Notes: generated from the sequence alone by a model not told the origin. 64,000 nucleotides of DNA from Micromonospora zamorensis (GCF_900090275.1 NZ_LT607755.1:4526001-4590000); one strand, 5' to 3'; shown: positions 9,729 to 19,376, counted from the stretch's first letter. Translations and numbers: made by a program.

Positions 9729-10154
9729 TCAGTGCTCGGCGGTGCGCCGGGTGCCGCTGTAGTACTCGAACAGCAGCCCGCAGGCGGAGAAGACGACAGC
9801 CACCAGACCGGCGCCGATCAGCCAGTACTGCCAGAACACCATGCCGAGCGCGGCGATCGCGGCGGCCAGTGCCAGGCCGAACGGCCAGTAGCTGCCCGGG
9901 CTGAAGAAGCCGACCTCGCCGGCGCCGTCAGCGATCTCGGCGTCCGGGCGGTCCTCCGGGCGCAGGTCGATGCGCCGGGAGACGAACCAGAAGAAGCCAC
10001 CGCACATCGTGCAGAGCAGGAACGACAGCAGCAGGGCCACGGTGCCGACCCACTCGATGCCACCGGACGCGCCGTTGGTCCAGGCGCCGTAGAGGATGGT
10101 GGCGCCGAGCAGGAACGCGGCAATGATCAGGAAGATACGCCACTCGGTCTTCAT
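9729..10154 (-). CDS. ctaF: Cytochrome c oxidase subunit IV (actinobacterial type)
   Basis: A 141-residue protein with four predicted membrane helices: two near the N-terminus (IFLIIAAFLLGATILYGAW, then VGTVALLLSFLLCTMCGGFF), a charged loop of about 35 residues with an FFSPGSYWPFGLALA turn, and two more helices. This is the actinobacterium-specific subunit IV of aa3 oxidase. It follows ctaC after only 9 bp, so the pair is one transcript. Confidence 0.92.
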   Translation of the reverse strand: MKTEWRIFLIIAAFLLGATILYGAWTNGASGGIEWVGTVALLLSFLLCTMCGGFFWFVSRRIDLRPEDRPDAEIADGAGEVGFFSPGSYWPFGLALAAAIAALGMVFWQYWLIGAGLVAVVFSACGLLFEYYSGTRRTAEH

Positions 10155-10163
10155 ATGGCTGCC

Positions 10164-11135
10164 TCAGCTTCCCGTGCGGGCCGGAACGTCGTCCGGGTTG
10201 AAGTTGCCCTGCGTCCGGCGGGTGTCGAACGGCCGCGTGGTCTCCGCGTACGGGTCCTCACCGATCTCGGTCAGCGCGTCCTGCGTGGACTTGCCGCCCT
10301 GCTTGGCCGCCAGGAACTGGTCGTACTTCTCCGGCGACACCACCCGCAGCTCGAAGTTCATGAACGCGTGGTAGCTGCCGCACAGCTCGGCGCAGCGCCC
10401 GACGTAGGCACCCTCGGCGTCCAGGCTCGAGACCTCGAACACATTGCGGATCTTGCCCGGCATGACGTCCCGCTTGAACAGCAGCTCCGGCACCCAGAAC
10501 GAGTGGATGACGTCGCGGCTGGTCTCCTCGAACCGGATGGACCGGTTGGTCGGCAGCACCAGCACCGGGATGACCTCACTGGTGCCGAGCGTCGACGCGG
10601 TGGTGCGGGCCTCCGGGCCCTGGCCGTCGCGGTAGTTGAACTGCCAGTTCCACTTGAAGGCGACAACCTCGACCGTGACGTCCGGGTTCTTCGACAACTT
10701 GTCGACGTCGGTCTGCACGATCGCCGTGTAGTAGAAGAGCACGGAGACGATCAGGATCGGCGCGATGGTGTAGAGGAACTCCATCGGCAGGTTGTAGCGG
10801 GTCTGCACCGGCAGCGTGTTGCCACGCTTGCGGTAGCGCACGACGCACCAGAAGATCAAACCCCACACGAAGACACCGACCGCGAGCGCGGCGATGCAGG
10901 AGGCGATCCACAGGTCGTACATCCGCTTCGACTCCGGCGAGATGCCGCCCTGCGGCCAGCCGAAGCCGTCAAACGCCTGCCCTACGTCACAGCCCGTGAG
11001 CAGGACCAGCAGCGCCACGCCACCGAGACCGAGCCCGGCCAACCGACCAGCACCACGCCCCCGGCGGCCACCGACCCCTGGGGAAGCGCTGTGCCGTACG
11101 GCCGACGGCCGTACCTCCGAACTCCTTGCGACCAC
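10164..11135 (-). CDS. ctaC: Cytochrome c oxidase subunit II
   Basis: A 323-residue lipoprotein-type COX2. The lipobox LLTGC puts the lipidated Cys at 49. Two helices (about 76-98 and 118-141) anchor a periplasmic cupredoxin domain. CuA ligands are present: His211, then Cys248, Glu250, Cys252, His256 and Met259 in CAELCGSYHAFM; the aromatic electron-entry motif is KWNWQF (161-166). The GTG start at 11135 is the only plausible start in frame. Subunit I (ctaD), often the next gene, is absent; ctaF follows directly. Confidence 0.95.
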   Translation of the reverse strand: MVARSSEVRPSAVRHSASPGVGGRRGRGAGRLAGLGLGGVALLVLLTGCDVGQAFDGFGWPQGGISPESKRMYDLWIASCIAALAVGVFVWGLIFWCVVRYRKRGNTLPVQTRYNLPMEFLYTIAPILIVSVLFYYTAIVQTDVDKLSKNPDVTVEVVAFKWNWQFNYRDGQGPEARTTASTLGTSEVIPVLVLPTNRSIRFEETSRDVIHSFWVPELLFKRDVMPGKIRNVFEVSSLDAEGAYVGRCAELCGSYHAFMNFELRVVSPEKYDQFLAAKQGGKSTQDALTEIGEDPYAETTRPFDTRRTQGNFNPDDVPARTGS

Positions 11136-11301
11136 CTGGTCCTGCCTCCCTAGCGCGCCGCGGTGGGTCTTTCCTCAGCACCGACGGCAAAGGCGTCACC
11201 GACGGTCGCAGATTACTCGACCATGACGGAGTCGGCCGTGGTGGGGTCACTGTCCACCCCCCATTGGGGGGATGATGGGCATACCACCGCGATAGCGTGT
11301 C

Positions 11302-11433
11302 GATCTGTGAGCGCGAGGAGTGAGCCGGGTTTGCGAGCCCCGCAATCGCGAACAAAGGCGGATCTGTGAGCGCGAGGAGTGAGCCGGGGTTGCGAGCCCC
11401 GCAATCGCGAACAAAAGGCGGATCTGTGAGCGC
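11302..11433 (+). repeat. 59/60-bp tandem leader repeat with a partial third copy
   Basis: Copy 1 is 11302-11360 (59 bp) and copy 2 is 11361-11420 (60 bp). They differ at one substitution and one added A. A 13-bp start of a third copy (11421-11433) contains the GTG start of the next gene. Each copy carries the same ribosome-site context (AAAGGCGGATCT then GTGAGCGC). Copy 1 opens a 20-codon ORF that stops inside copy 2. The unit resembles repeats I recall from Micromonosporaceae leaders. The rest of 11136-11301 holds a CCCCCC-ATT-GGGGGG hairpin (11257-11271) and the ctaC promoter. Confidence 0.85.
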
Positions 11434-12577
11434 ATCCCCGGTCTACCTGGACGCGGCGACCGCCGCGCCGATGCATCCGGTCGCGCGGCAGGCGCTGCTG
11501 GCCGCCTTCGACGACGGCTGGGCCGACCCGGGCAAGCTCTACAGCCAGGCCCGCCGGGCACGGCAACTGCTCGACGCCGCCCGCGAGGCAACCGCGCTGA
11601 CGCTCGGCGTCCGCGCGGACGAGGTGTCCTTCACCCCCAGCGGTACGACCGCAGCTCACGGCGCGGTGCTCGGTGGCCTGGCGGGGCGTCGCCGGGTCGG
11701 GTCGACGCTGGTGCACTCGGCGATCGAGCACTCGGCGGTGCTGCACGCGGCGGAGCGGCACGTGGCGGCGGGTGGGACCGCGACCGTTGTGCCGGTCGAC
11801 CGGGTGGGTCGGCTGGACGTGACCTCGTGGTCGGCCGCCGTTCGCGCACCCGGTGCCGCGCTGGCCGCTCTGATCACGGCCAGTCACGAGGTGGGGACCG
11901 TGCAACCGGTCGCCGAGGCGGCCGCGATCTGCGCCGAGGCGGGGGTGCCGCTGTACGTCGACGCCGCCCAGTCGGTCGGCCGGGTGCCCCTGCCGGCCGG
12001 CTGGTCGGTGCTCAGCGCGAGCGCCCACAAGTGGGGCGGTCCGCCCGGGGTGGGGGTGCTGGCGGTCCGTAAGGGCACCCGCTGGGAGTCACCCTGGCCG
12101 GCCGACGAGCGGGAGGGTGGTCGTACCCCCGGGGTGGTGAACCTGCCCGCGGTGGTGGCGGCGGCGGCGAGCCTGCGGGCCGCGGCGGCCGACGCGGCGG
12201 CGGAGGCGGCCCGGCTGGATCCGCTGGTGGACCGGATCCGGACGCGGGTCGCGGCGGACGTGCCCGACGTGGAGGTGGTCGGCGACCCGGTGCTCCGGCT
12301 CCCCCACCTGGTCACCTTCTCGTGCCTGTACGTCGACGGTGAGGCGCTGCTGCACGCACTGGACCGGCGGGGCTTTGCCGTGTCGTCCGGCTCGTCGTGC
12401 ACCTCGTCCACGTTGCGTCCCTCGCACGTGCTGGAGGCGATGGGGGTGCTCTCGCACGGCAACGTGCGGGTCAGCCTGCACCGGGAGACGACCGAGGCGG
12501 ACGTCGAGCGGTTCCTCGACGAGCTGCCCGGGATCGTCGCCGAGCTGCGCGCCGACGCTGGGGTGGTGGGGCTGTGA
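11426..12577 (+). CDS. Cysteine desulfurase (class V aminotransferase, IscS/NifS-like)
   Basis: A 383-residue PLP enzyme that takes sulfur from cysteine. Motifs: PSGTTAAH (71-78, cofactor phosphate), DAAQ (179-182), SAHKW with the Schiff-base Lys202, and SSGSSC with the persulfide Cys325. The GTG at 11426 lies in the partial third copy of the leader repeat; a start 20 codons upstream would translate repeat sequence and is rejected. Its last base pairs overlap the TusA-like gene, which is the likely sulfur acceptor. Confidence 0.9.
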   Translation: MSASPVYLDAATAAPMHPVARQALLAAFDDGWADPGKLYSQARRARQLLDAAREATALTLGVRADEVSFTPSGTTAAHGAVLGGLAGRRRVGSTLVHSAIEHSAVLHAAERHVAAGGTATVVPVDRVGRLDVTSWSAAVRAPGAALAALITASHEVGTVQPVAEAAAICAEAGVPLYVDAAQSVGRVPLPAGWSVLSASAHKWGGPPGVGVLAVRKGTRWESPWPADEREGGRTPGVVNLPAVVAAAASLRAAAADAAAEAARLDPLVDRIRTRVAADVPDVEVVGDPVLRLPHLVTFSCLYVDGEALLHALDRRGFAVSSGSSCTSSTLRPSHVLEAMGVLSHGNVRVSLHRETTEADVERFLDELPGIVAELRADAGVVGL

Positions 12578-12807
12578 CGATGCCGGACGAGGTCATCGAC
12601 TGCCGGGGGCAGCGCTGCCCGCTGCCCGTGATTGCGGCGGCCCGGCGGTTGCCACAGCTGCCGGTGGGCACTGTGGTCCGGGTGCTCGCCGACGACCCGG
12701 CGGCGGCGGTCGACCTCCCCGCCTGGTGCCGGATGCGCGGCCAGGAGTTCCTCGGGTCGGTCAAGGGCCCGGACGGCCCGGCCTACGACATCCGCCGCCG
12801 CCACTGA
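12574..12807 (+). CDS. TusA/SirA-family sulfur carrier
   Basis: A 75-77 residue protein with the TusA motif CPLP; Cys15 (counted from the GTG) would carry the persulfide. The GTG at 12574 overlaps the desulfurase stop as GTGA, giving tight coupling; an ATG six bases on is the alternative. Overlap with a desulfurase gene argues that it receives sulfur from that enzyme. The end use (tRNA thiolation, molybdopterin or another cofactor) is not shown by the neighbourhood. Confidence 0.88.
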   Translation: MTMPDEVIDCRGQRCPLPVIAAARRLPQLPVGTVVRVLADDPAAAVDLPAWCRMRGQEFLGSVKGPDGPAYDIRRRH

Positions 12808-12875
12808 GCCCGCTTCATTCGTCGATCCAGATCAGCCTCAGTCGACGGCCCGGCCGGGCAACGGGCCGCCCCGTT

Positions 12876-12942
12876 CGTGATCGTTGGCTGCTGAGCAGCA
12901 GTTCGCTCGGCCTGTCGTGCTGCCCAGCTGCCAACGATCACG
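12876..12942. repeat. Intergenic palindromic element, CGTGATCGTTGGC type
   Basis: Perfect 13-bp inverted arms CGTGATCGTTGGC (12876-12888) and GCCAACGATCACG (12930-12942) enclose a 41-nt centre that contains a smaller GCTGCTGAGCAGCAG palindrome. It lies between the convergent tusA and adoK genes and may act as a terminator for both. Confidence 0.75.
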
Positions 12943-12954
12943 GGAGGCAACCAG

Positions 12955-13968
<1,014 letters not shown>

Positions 13969-14073
13969 CTACCGGCCCGACAACCCGGCGGTGACCGGTC
14001 GGTCGGACAACGGCAACCGGCCCGTCACGAAAGCGTCGGGACCGCTCCCAGGCGGCATCACGCCCGGGCCGGT

Positions 14074-14113
14074 ACGACGACGGGGCCGTCCCGAAGGACG
14101 GCCCCGTCGTCGT
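14074..14113 (-). terminator. Terminator of the erpA-like gene
   Basis: A perfect 18-bp stem (ACGACGACGGGGCCGTCC and its complement) with a CGAA tetraloop begins 18 bp after the erpA stop codon. Confidence 0.85.
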
Positions 14114-14131
14114 TGGTGCGTGGTGCGTGAC

Positions 14132-14524
14132 TCAGTTGAACGAGTCACCGCAGGCGCAGGAGCTGCCCGCGTTGGGGTTGTCGATGGTGAAGCCCTGGGC
14201 GTCGATCCGGTCGGCGAAGTCGATCGTCGCGCCGGAGAGGTACGGGGCGCTCATCCGGTCGACGACGACCTCGACACCACCGAAGTCGGTGACGACATCA
14301 CCGTCGAGCGAGCGCTCGTCGAAGAAGAGCTGGTACCGCAGGCCCGAGCAGCCGCCCGGCTGCACGGCGACGCGGAGCCGTAGGTCGTCGCGGCCCTCCT
14401 GCTCGATCAGGGCCTTGACCTTCTGCGCCGCAACGTCGGTGAGGACGACGGAAGTAGGGGCCTGGGCCTCGACGGAAGTAGGGGCCTGGGCCTCGGTCGA
14501 CTCGGTCTGCGCTGGCGTGGTCAC
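14132..14524 (-). CDS. erpA: A-type iron-sulfur carrier / cluster insertion protein
   Basis: A 130-residue HesB/IscA-fold protein carrying the three cluster cysteines, Cys59 in GGCSG and Cys123/Cys125 in SSCACG near the C-terminus. It receives and delivers Fe-S clusters; possible clients here include NadA, LipA and QcrA. The GTG at 14524 has AGGGAG upstream. The first 26 residues are an added Thr/Gln/Ala-rich leader with an internal duplication (EAQAPTSV twice) coded by two identical 24-bp units at 14447-14470 and 14471-14494. The same gene is adjacent in mycobacteria. Confidence 0.9.
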   Translation of the reverse strand: MTTPAQTESTEAQAPTSVEAQAPTSVVLTDVAAQKVKALIEQEGRDDLRLRVAVQPGGCSGLRYQLFFDERSLDGDVVTDFGGVEVVVDRMSAPYLSGATIDFADRIDAQGFTIDNPNAGSSCACGDSFN

Positions 14525-14693
14525 GTGGAAGTCTCCCTGCGCGGTTTGGGTCCGGACGCACTGGCCAACGCCGCGCGCCGTCCAGTGATTCCCGGTTGTG
14601 GTCCTCCGCCGATCGTACGCCGCCTCGGCCGGGTGCACCCGCGTGGCGTGACGCCCGCCCCAGGTGGACCCGGTCGTCAGGCGGCCGGAACGC

Positions 14694-15833
14694 TCAGCGG
14701 CTCCACTGCCGGGCCAGTCGGGCGCCCAACTCGCGCAGCCCCTCGGCGGGCCTGCTCAGCGCGGCGTCGAGCCCGCCGCCCGCTTCCCCACCGAAGTGCT
14801 CGACCAGGCTGTACGCGTCGGTGACCCCGGCCGAGGCGGCCTCTCGCCGGCCGGTGCTCACCTGCCCGGCCACCACCACGCAGGGCACACCCCGGTCGCG
14901 GGCGGCACCGGCCACCCCGGCGACCACCTTGCCGCGCAGCGACTGGTGGTCGAACGACCCCTCGCCGGTGATCACCAGGTCCGCGGTGTCCAGCGCCGCG
15001 TCCAGCCGGGTGGCCCGGGTGACCAGGCCGATCCCCGACTCGCAGCCGCCGCCGAGGGCGAGGAGCGCCGCGCCGATGCCGCCGGCGGCGCCGCCCCCGG
15101 GCATCGTGCCGAGCCCCGCCGGGCAGCCGGCCAGATCGCGTTCCAGCACCGCCGCGAAGCGCTCCAACGCGGCGTCGAGCAGCAGCACGTCGGCGCGGTC
15201 GGCGCCCTTCTGCGGGCCGAACACGTTGCTCGCGCCGTGCAGACCGAGCAGCGGGTTGTCCACGTCGGTGGCCGCGACGAGCCGGACGCCACGCAGCCGG
15301 GGCACGCCGTCCACCGCGTCGACAGCGGCGAGCGCAGCCCCGCCGTACGGCAGCGCGGCACCACCGGCGTCGAGCGGTGTGACACCCAGCGCGGCGAGCA
15401 TCCCCGCCCCGGCGTCGTTGGTGCCCGAACCACCCAGCCCGATCACCACCGTCCGGGCGCCGCTCTCCACAGCGGCGGCCACCAGCACCCCCAGCCCGTA
15501 CGAGGTGGTGGTCTTCGGGTCGCGCTCGGCCGGAGAGAGCAGGTGCAGACCGCACGCCTGGGCGCTCTCCAGGTAGGCGGTCGCGCCGTCGGTGGTGAGC
15601 AGGATCTCACCGGCGGCGGGACGGCCCAGCGGGTCGACCGTCGGCACCGGCACCCGCCGGCCGCCGAGCGCTTCGGCGAGCACCTCCACGAAGCCCGGAC
15701 CACCGTCGGCGAGCGGTCGGATCAGCAGGTCGTCACCGTCGCTGACGGTGCGCCAGCCGGCGGCCACCGCGGCGGCCACCTCCGGTGCGGGCAGAGTGCC
15801 AGCGAACTTGTCCGGGCAGAGCAGCACGCGCAT
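14694..15833 (-). CDS. Glycerate kinase
   Basis: A 379-residue GlxK/GarK-family glycerate 2-kinase. Visible family segments are CPDKFAGTLPAPEVAAA at the N-terminus, RPLADGGPGFVEVL, GLGGSGTNDAGAGMLAALG, and ITGEGSFDHQSLRGKV near the C-terminus. It converts glycerate to 2-phosphoglycerate, feeding glycolysis. The ATG at 15833 fits the family N-terminus (MRVLLCPDK); an upstream GTG would add eight non-conserved residues. It starts 67 bp from, and divergent to, nadA. M. tuberculosis has a glycerate-kinase gene at the same place. Confidence 0.92.
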   Translation of the reverse strand: MRVLLCPDKFAGTLPAPEVAAAVAAGWRTVSDGDDLLIRPLADGGPGFVEVLAEALGGRRVPVPTVDPLGRPAAGEILLTTDGATAYLESAQACGLHLLSPAERDPKTTTSYGLGVLVAAAVESGARTVVIGLGGSGTNDAGAGMLAALGVTPLDAGGAALPYGGAALAAVDAVDGVPRLRGVRLVAATDVDNPLLGLHGASNVFGPQKGADRADVLLLDAALERFAAVLERDLAGCPAGLGTMPGGGAAGGIGAALLALGGGCESGIGLVTRATRLDAALDTADLVITGEGSFDHQSLRGKVVAGVAGAARDRGVPCVVVAGQVSTGRREAASAGVTDAYSLVEHFGGEAGGGLDAALSRPAEGLRELGARLARQWSR

Positions 15834-15900
15834 GCCGAGCAGTGTGGCAGCCCACACCGACGGGAGCTGCGTCGCGCTCGCGCTGTGGGACCATGGCTAC

Positions 15901-17100
15901 GTGACTGCGACCTGGGTGGAACCCTCCAACACGGCGACGGCTCTGCTGCTGCTCGGCCGGGGCAGCGACCCCGACACCGAGCGCGGCGTCGAGTGTCCGG
16001 GCGACCTTCCGGCGCCCAGCGACCCGGATCTGGTGGCCCGCGCCACGGCCGCGAAGGCGAAGCTGGGCAGCAAGGTCTTCGTGCTGGGGCACCACTACCA
16101 GCGCGACGAGGTGATCCAGTTCGCCGACGTGACCGGTGACTCGTTCAAGCTGGCCCGGGAGGCCGCGGCCCGTCCGGACGCGGAATACATCCTCTTCTGC
16201 GGCGTGCACTTCATGGCCGAGAGCGCCGACATCCTCACCACCGACGCGCAGCGGGTGATCCTGCCCGACCTGGCGGCGGGCTGCTCGATGGCGGACATGG
16301 CGGTTCTGGGCCAGGTCGAGGCCGCGTGGGACACGCTGACCGAGCTGGGCATCGCAGGCGAGACCGTCCCGGTGACGTACATGAACTCCTCGGCCGACAT
16401 CAAGGGCTTCGTCGGTCGCAACGGCGGCGTGGTCTGCACCTCCTCCAACGCCAAGCGCGCCCTGGACTGGGCGTTCGAGCAGGGGTCGAAGGTGTTCTTC
16501 CTGCCCGACCAGCACCTGGGCCGCAACACGGCGGTGCTGGAGATGGGCCTGTCGTTGGACGACTGCGTGCTCTACGACCCGCACAAGCCCGGCGGCGGGC
16601 TCACCCCGGAGCAGCTGCGCGACGCCAAGATGATCCTCTGGCGGGGGCACTGCTCGGTGCACGGCCGGTTCACGCTGGAGAGCGTCAACGACGTCCGGGA
16701 GCGGGTGCCCGGGGTCAACGTCCTGGTCCACCCGGAGTGCCGGCACGAGGTGGTCACCGCCTCCGACCACGTGGGCTCGACCGAATACATCATCAAGACC
16801 ATCGAGGCGGCTCCGGCCGGCTCGGCCTGGGCGCTCGGCACCGAGCTGAACCTGGTCCGCCGGCTCGCGCTGGCGCACCCGGACAAGCAGATCATGTTCC
16901 TGGACAAGGCCGTCTGCTACTGCTCGACGATGAACCGGATCGACCTGCCGCACCTGGTCTGGGCCCTTGAGGAGCTGGTCGCGGGCCGGGTCGTCAACCA
17001 GATCACGGTCGACCCCGACACCGCGCACCATGCCCGGGTCGCGCTGGACCAGATGCTCGCGCTGCCCGGCGCTGACACCCCGCCACCGACGGCGTCCTGA
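15901..17100 (+). CDS. nadA: Quinolinate synthase
   Basis: A 399-residue 4Fe-4S enzyme that condenses iminoaspartate with dihydroxyacetone phosphate to quinolinate for NAD synthesis. Recognisable stretches include VLGHHYQRDEVIQFADVTGD, LFCGVHFMAESADIL with Cys100, the LPDLAAGCSMADM block and AVCYCSTMN near 337-345; these contain candidate cluster cysteines. The GTG at 15901 is taken as start because GACCAT (a weak -10) is 6 nt ahead and the longer frame overlaps the glycerate kinase gene. No nadB or nadC is next to it. Confidence 0.93.
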   Translation: MTATWVEPSNTATALLLLGRGSDPDTERGVECPGDLPAPSDPDLVARATAAKAKLGSKVFVLGHHYQRDEVIQFADVTGDSFKLAREAAARPDAEYILFCGVHFMAESADILTTDAQRVILPDLAAGCSMADMAVLGQVEAAWDTLTELGIAGETVPVTYMNSSADIKGFVGRNGGVVCTSSNAKRALDWAFEQGSKVFFLPDQHLGRNTAVLEMGLSLDDCVLYDPHKPGGGLTPEQLRDAKMILWRGHCSVHGRFTLESVNDVRERVPGVNVLVHPECRHEVVTASDHVGSTEYIIKTIEAAPAGSAWALGTELNLVRRLALAHPDKQIMFLDKAVCYCSTMNRIDLPHLVWALEELVAGRVVNQITVDPDTAHHARVALDQMLALPGADTPPPTAS

Positions 17101-17313
17101 TCACGATCTGTAGCGCTCTTGGTACGCAAAAGTGCCGGATCACCGATTAATGCCACACACGCCGATGTGACCGAGTCCTTTTTCGTCACGGAGGGCTATG
17201 CTGCCCGGAGCGAAGAGACAGGCGGGCCGTTTCGACATGGCCGCATCCGGGGTAGCGAGAAGGCTCAGGCGCCCCACCAATAACACTGCAGCACCGACGC
17301 GCTGGAGGTTGCG

Positions 17314-18669
17314 TTGACCGACGACGTCCTGGTCGTTCACGGAGGCACTCCGCTCGAAGGGCGGATCCGCGTGCGCGGCGCGAAGAACCTGGTTTCGAAG
17401 GCGATGGTCGCCGCGCTCCTCGGCGACAGCCCGAGCCGACTGTTCGACGTGCCGAAGATCCGCGACGTCGAGGTGGTCCGGGGTCTGCTCGGTCTGCACG
17501 GCGTCAAGGTCACCGACGGCGCCGAGGACGGCGAGCTCGTCTTCGACCCGGCGAACGTGGAGAGCGCCAGCACCGACCAGATCAACGTGCACGCCGGTTC
17601 CAGCCGGATCCCGATCCTGTTCTGCGGCCCGCTGCTGCACCGGCTCGGGCACGCGTTCATCCCGGACCTGGGCGGCTGCCACATCGGCCCGCGCCCGATC
17701 GACTTCCACCTCCAGGCGCTGCGCGAGTTCGGCGCCACTGTCGAGAAGCGGCCCGAGGGTCTGCACCTGTCCGCGCCGAACGGGCTGCACGGCACCAAGT
17801 TCGCCCTGCCGTACCCGAGCGTCGGCGCCACCGAGCAGGTGCTGTTGACCGCGGTGATGGCCGAGGGCGTCACGGAGCTGCGTAACGCCGCGGTGGAGCC
17901 GGAGATCATCGACCTGATCTGCATCCTGCAGAAGATGGGCGCGATCATCAAGGTCCACACCGACCGGGTGATCGAGATCCAGGGTGTGCCGAAGCTGCAC
18001 GGCTACACCCACCGGCCGATCCCGGACCGGATCGAGGCGGCGAGCTGGGCGGCCGCCGCCCTGGCCACCCGTGGCCACGTCGAGGTGCTCGGCGCTCAGC
18101 AGGCCGACATGATGACCTTCCTGAACATCTTCCGGTCGGTCGGCGGCGAGTACGAGGTCACCGACGCGCGCGCGCCGAAGCTGGGCGACCTCGGCCAGGA
18201 GGGCGGCATCCGCTTCTGGCACCCGGGCGGTGAGCTGAACGCGGTGGCGCTGGAGACCGACGTGCACCCCGGCTTCATGACCGACTGGCAGCAGCCACTG
18301 GTCGTGGCGCTCACCCAGGCCCGCGGCCTGTCGATCGTGCACGAGACGGTCTACGAGCAGCGGCTGGGCTACACCGAGGCGCTCAACTCGATGGGCGCCA
18401 ACATCCAGGTCTACCGCGACTGCCTCGGCGGCACCCCGTGCCGCTTCGGCCGGCGCAACTTCAAGCACTCCGCGGTGATCGCCGGGCCGAGCAAGCTGCA
18501 CGCCGCCGACCTGGTCATCCCGGACCTGCGCGCCGGGTTCAGCCACCTGATCGCGGCGCTCGCCGCCGAGGGCACCTCCCGGGTGTACGGCGTCGACCTG
18601 ATCAACCGGGGCTACGAGGACTTCGAGGCGAAGCTCGCCGACCTGGGCGCGCACACCGAACGTCCGTAA
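17314..18669 (+). CDS. murA: UDP-N-acetylglucosamine 1-carboxyvinyltransferase family enzyme
   Basis: A 451-residue EPSP-synthase-fold enzyme that transfers enolpyruvate from PEP to UDP-GlcNAc, the first committed step of peptidoglycan synthesis. GAKN (22-25) carries the conserved Lys/Asn. The catalytic loop reads GGCHIGPRP with Cys122, so the fosfomycin-reactive Cys is present, unlike the Asp found in mycobacterial MurA. The start is a TTG with GGAGG (17304-17308) at good spacing. A likely -10 is TATGCT (17197-17202), giving a leader of about 105 nt. It is somewhat divergent from the commonest MurA, so it may be one of two paralogues. Confidence 0.85.
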   Translation: MTDDVLVVHGGTPLEGRIRVRGAKNLVSKAMVAALLGDSPSRLFDVPKIRDVEVVRGLLGLHGVKVTDGAEDGELVFDPANVESASTDQINVHAGSSRIPILFCGPLLHRLGHAFIPDLGGCHIGPRPIDFHLQALREFGATVEKRPEGLHLSAPNGLHGTKFALPYPSVGATEQVLLTAVMAEGVTELRNAAVEPEIIDLICILQKMGAIIKVHTDRVIEIQGVPKLHGYTHRPIPDRIEAASWAAAALATRGHVEVLGAQQADMMTFLNIFRSVGGEYEVTDARAPKLGDLGQEGGIRFWHPGGELNAVALETDVHPGFMTDWQQPLVVALTQARGLSIVHETVYEQRLGYTEALNSMGANIQVYRDCLGGTPCRFGRRNFKHSAVIAGPSKLHAADLVIPDLRAGFSHLIAALAAEGTSRVYGVDLINRGYEDFEAKLADLGAHTERP

Positions 18670-18693
18670 CCCCGCTCACCCATCGTTCGACCA

Positions 18694-18730
18694 CGACGGC
18701 TCCAGGTTGCGCTGCGACCTGGAGCCGTCG
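18694..18730 (+). terminator. murA terminator
   Basis: A perfect 14-bp stem CGACGGCTCCAGGT / ACCTGGAGCCGTCG with a 9-nt loop, 24 bp after the murA stop codon. Confidence 0.85.
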
Positions 18731-18782
18731 GCCGCTGTACCGCGATGTGCACCGGGCGCGGACCGTTGGCTACCCTTGCCGC

Positions 18783-19376
18783 GTGCCGTCGCTCTTTCGC
18801 CGCAAGTCCACCGACCTCGTCGACGAGGCCGTCACCTCGGTGACCCCCGAGGAGACCGCCGAGCGGTCCCGGGGTTACACCCCTGCCAAGGGTCGGGAGA
18901 CGCCCAAGCGGCCGACCGTCGGTCGCCGTCCGGCCGGCCCCAGCCGCCCCCTCACCAAGGAGGAGGAGCGGGAGCGTCGCCGCCAACTGCGCGCCGAGGC
19001 CGCCTCGGAGTTCCGCCGTGAGGGCGGCCCCCGCGACCGCGGCCCGGAGCGGCTGTTGGCCCGCAACGTGGTCGACTCCCGGCGTACGGTCGGCACCTGG
19101 TTCTTCGGCGGCGCGCTGATCGTGCTGATCGGGTCGAACGCGGCCATGCCGCCCCTGGTCCGGTTGATCTCGAACGTGCTCTGGGGCGCGCTGGCGCTGG
19201 GCGTGGTCATCGACTCGATCCTGATCTGCCGCAAGATCAGCAAGCTGGTCCGCGAACGCTTCCCGAAGACCGACCAGCGCATGGGCTCGCTCTACCTCTA
19301 CGCGGTCATGCGGTCGATCACCTTCCGGCGCATGCGCGCCCCGGCTCCCCAGGTCAAGCTCGGCGACAAGGTCTGA
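18783..19376 (+). CDS. DUF3043 membrane protein
   Basis: A 197-residue actinobacterial protein with a highly charged N-terminal half (RRKSTDLVDE..., KEEERERRRQLRAE). Two membrane helices follow (about 103-125 and 127-147), with a basic C-terminal part (ICRKISKLVRERFP). This matches DUF3043, a conserved family of unknown function. GTG at 18783 is 6 nt after TACCCT (18771-18776), a probable leaderless start. No partner is apparent. Confidence 0.8.
   Translation: MPSLFRRKSTDLVDEAVTSVTPEETAERSRGYTPAKGRETPKRPTVGRRPAGPSRPLTKEEERERRRQLRAEAASEFRREGGPRDRGPERLLARNVVDSRRTVGTWFFGGALIVLIGSNAAMPPLVRLISNVLWGALALGVVIDSILICRKISKLVRERFPKTDQRMGSLYLYAVMRSITFRRMRAPAPQVKLGDKV

Noticed and set aside
11257..11271. 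CCCCCC-ATT-GGGGGG hairpin upstream of ctaC as an operator
   Set aside because: A homopolymer hairpin is weak evidence in such GC-rich DNA and no second site was found.
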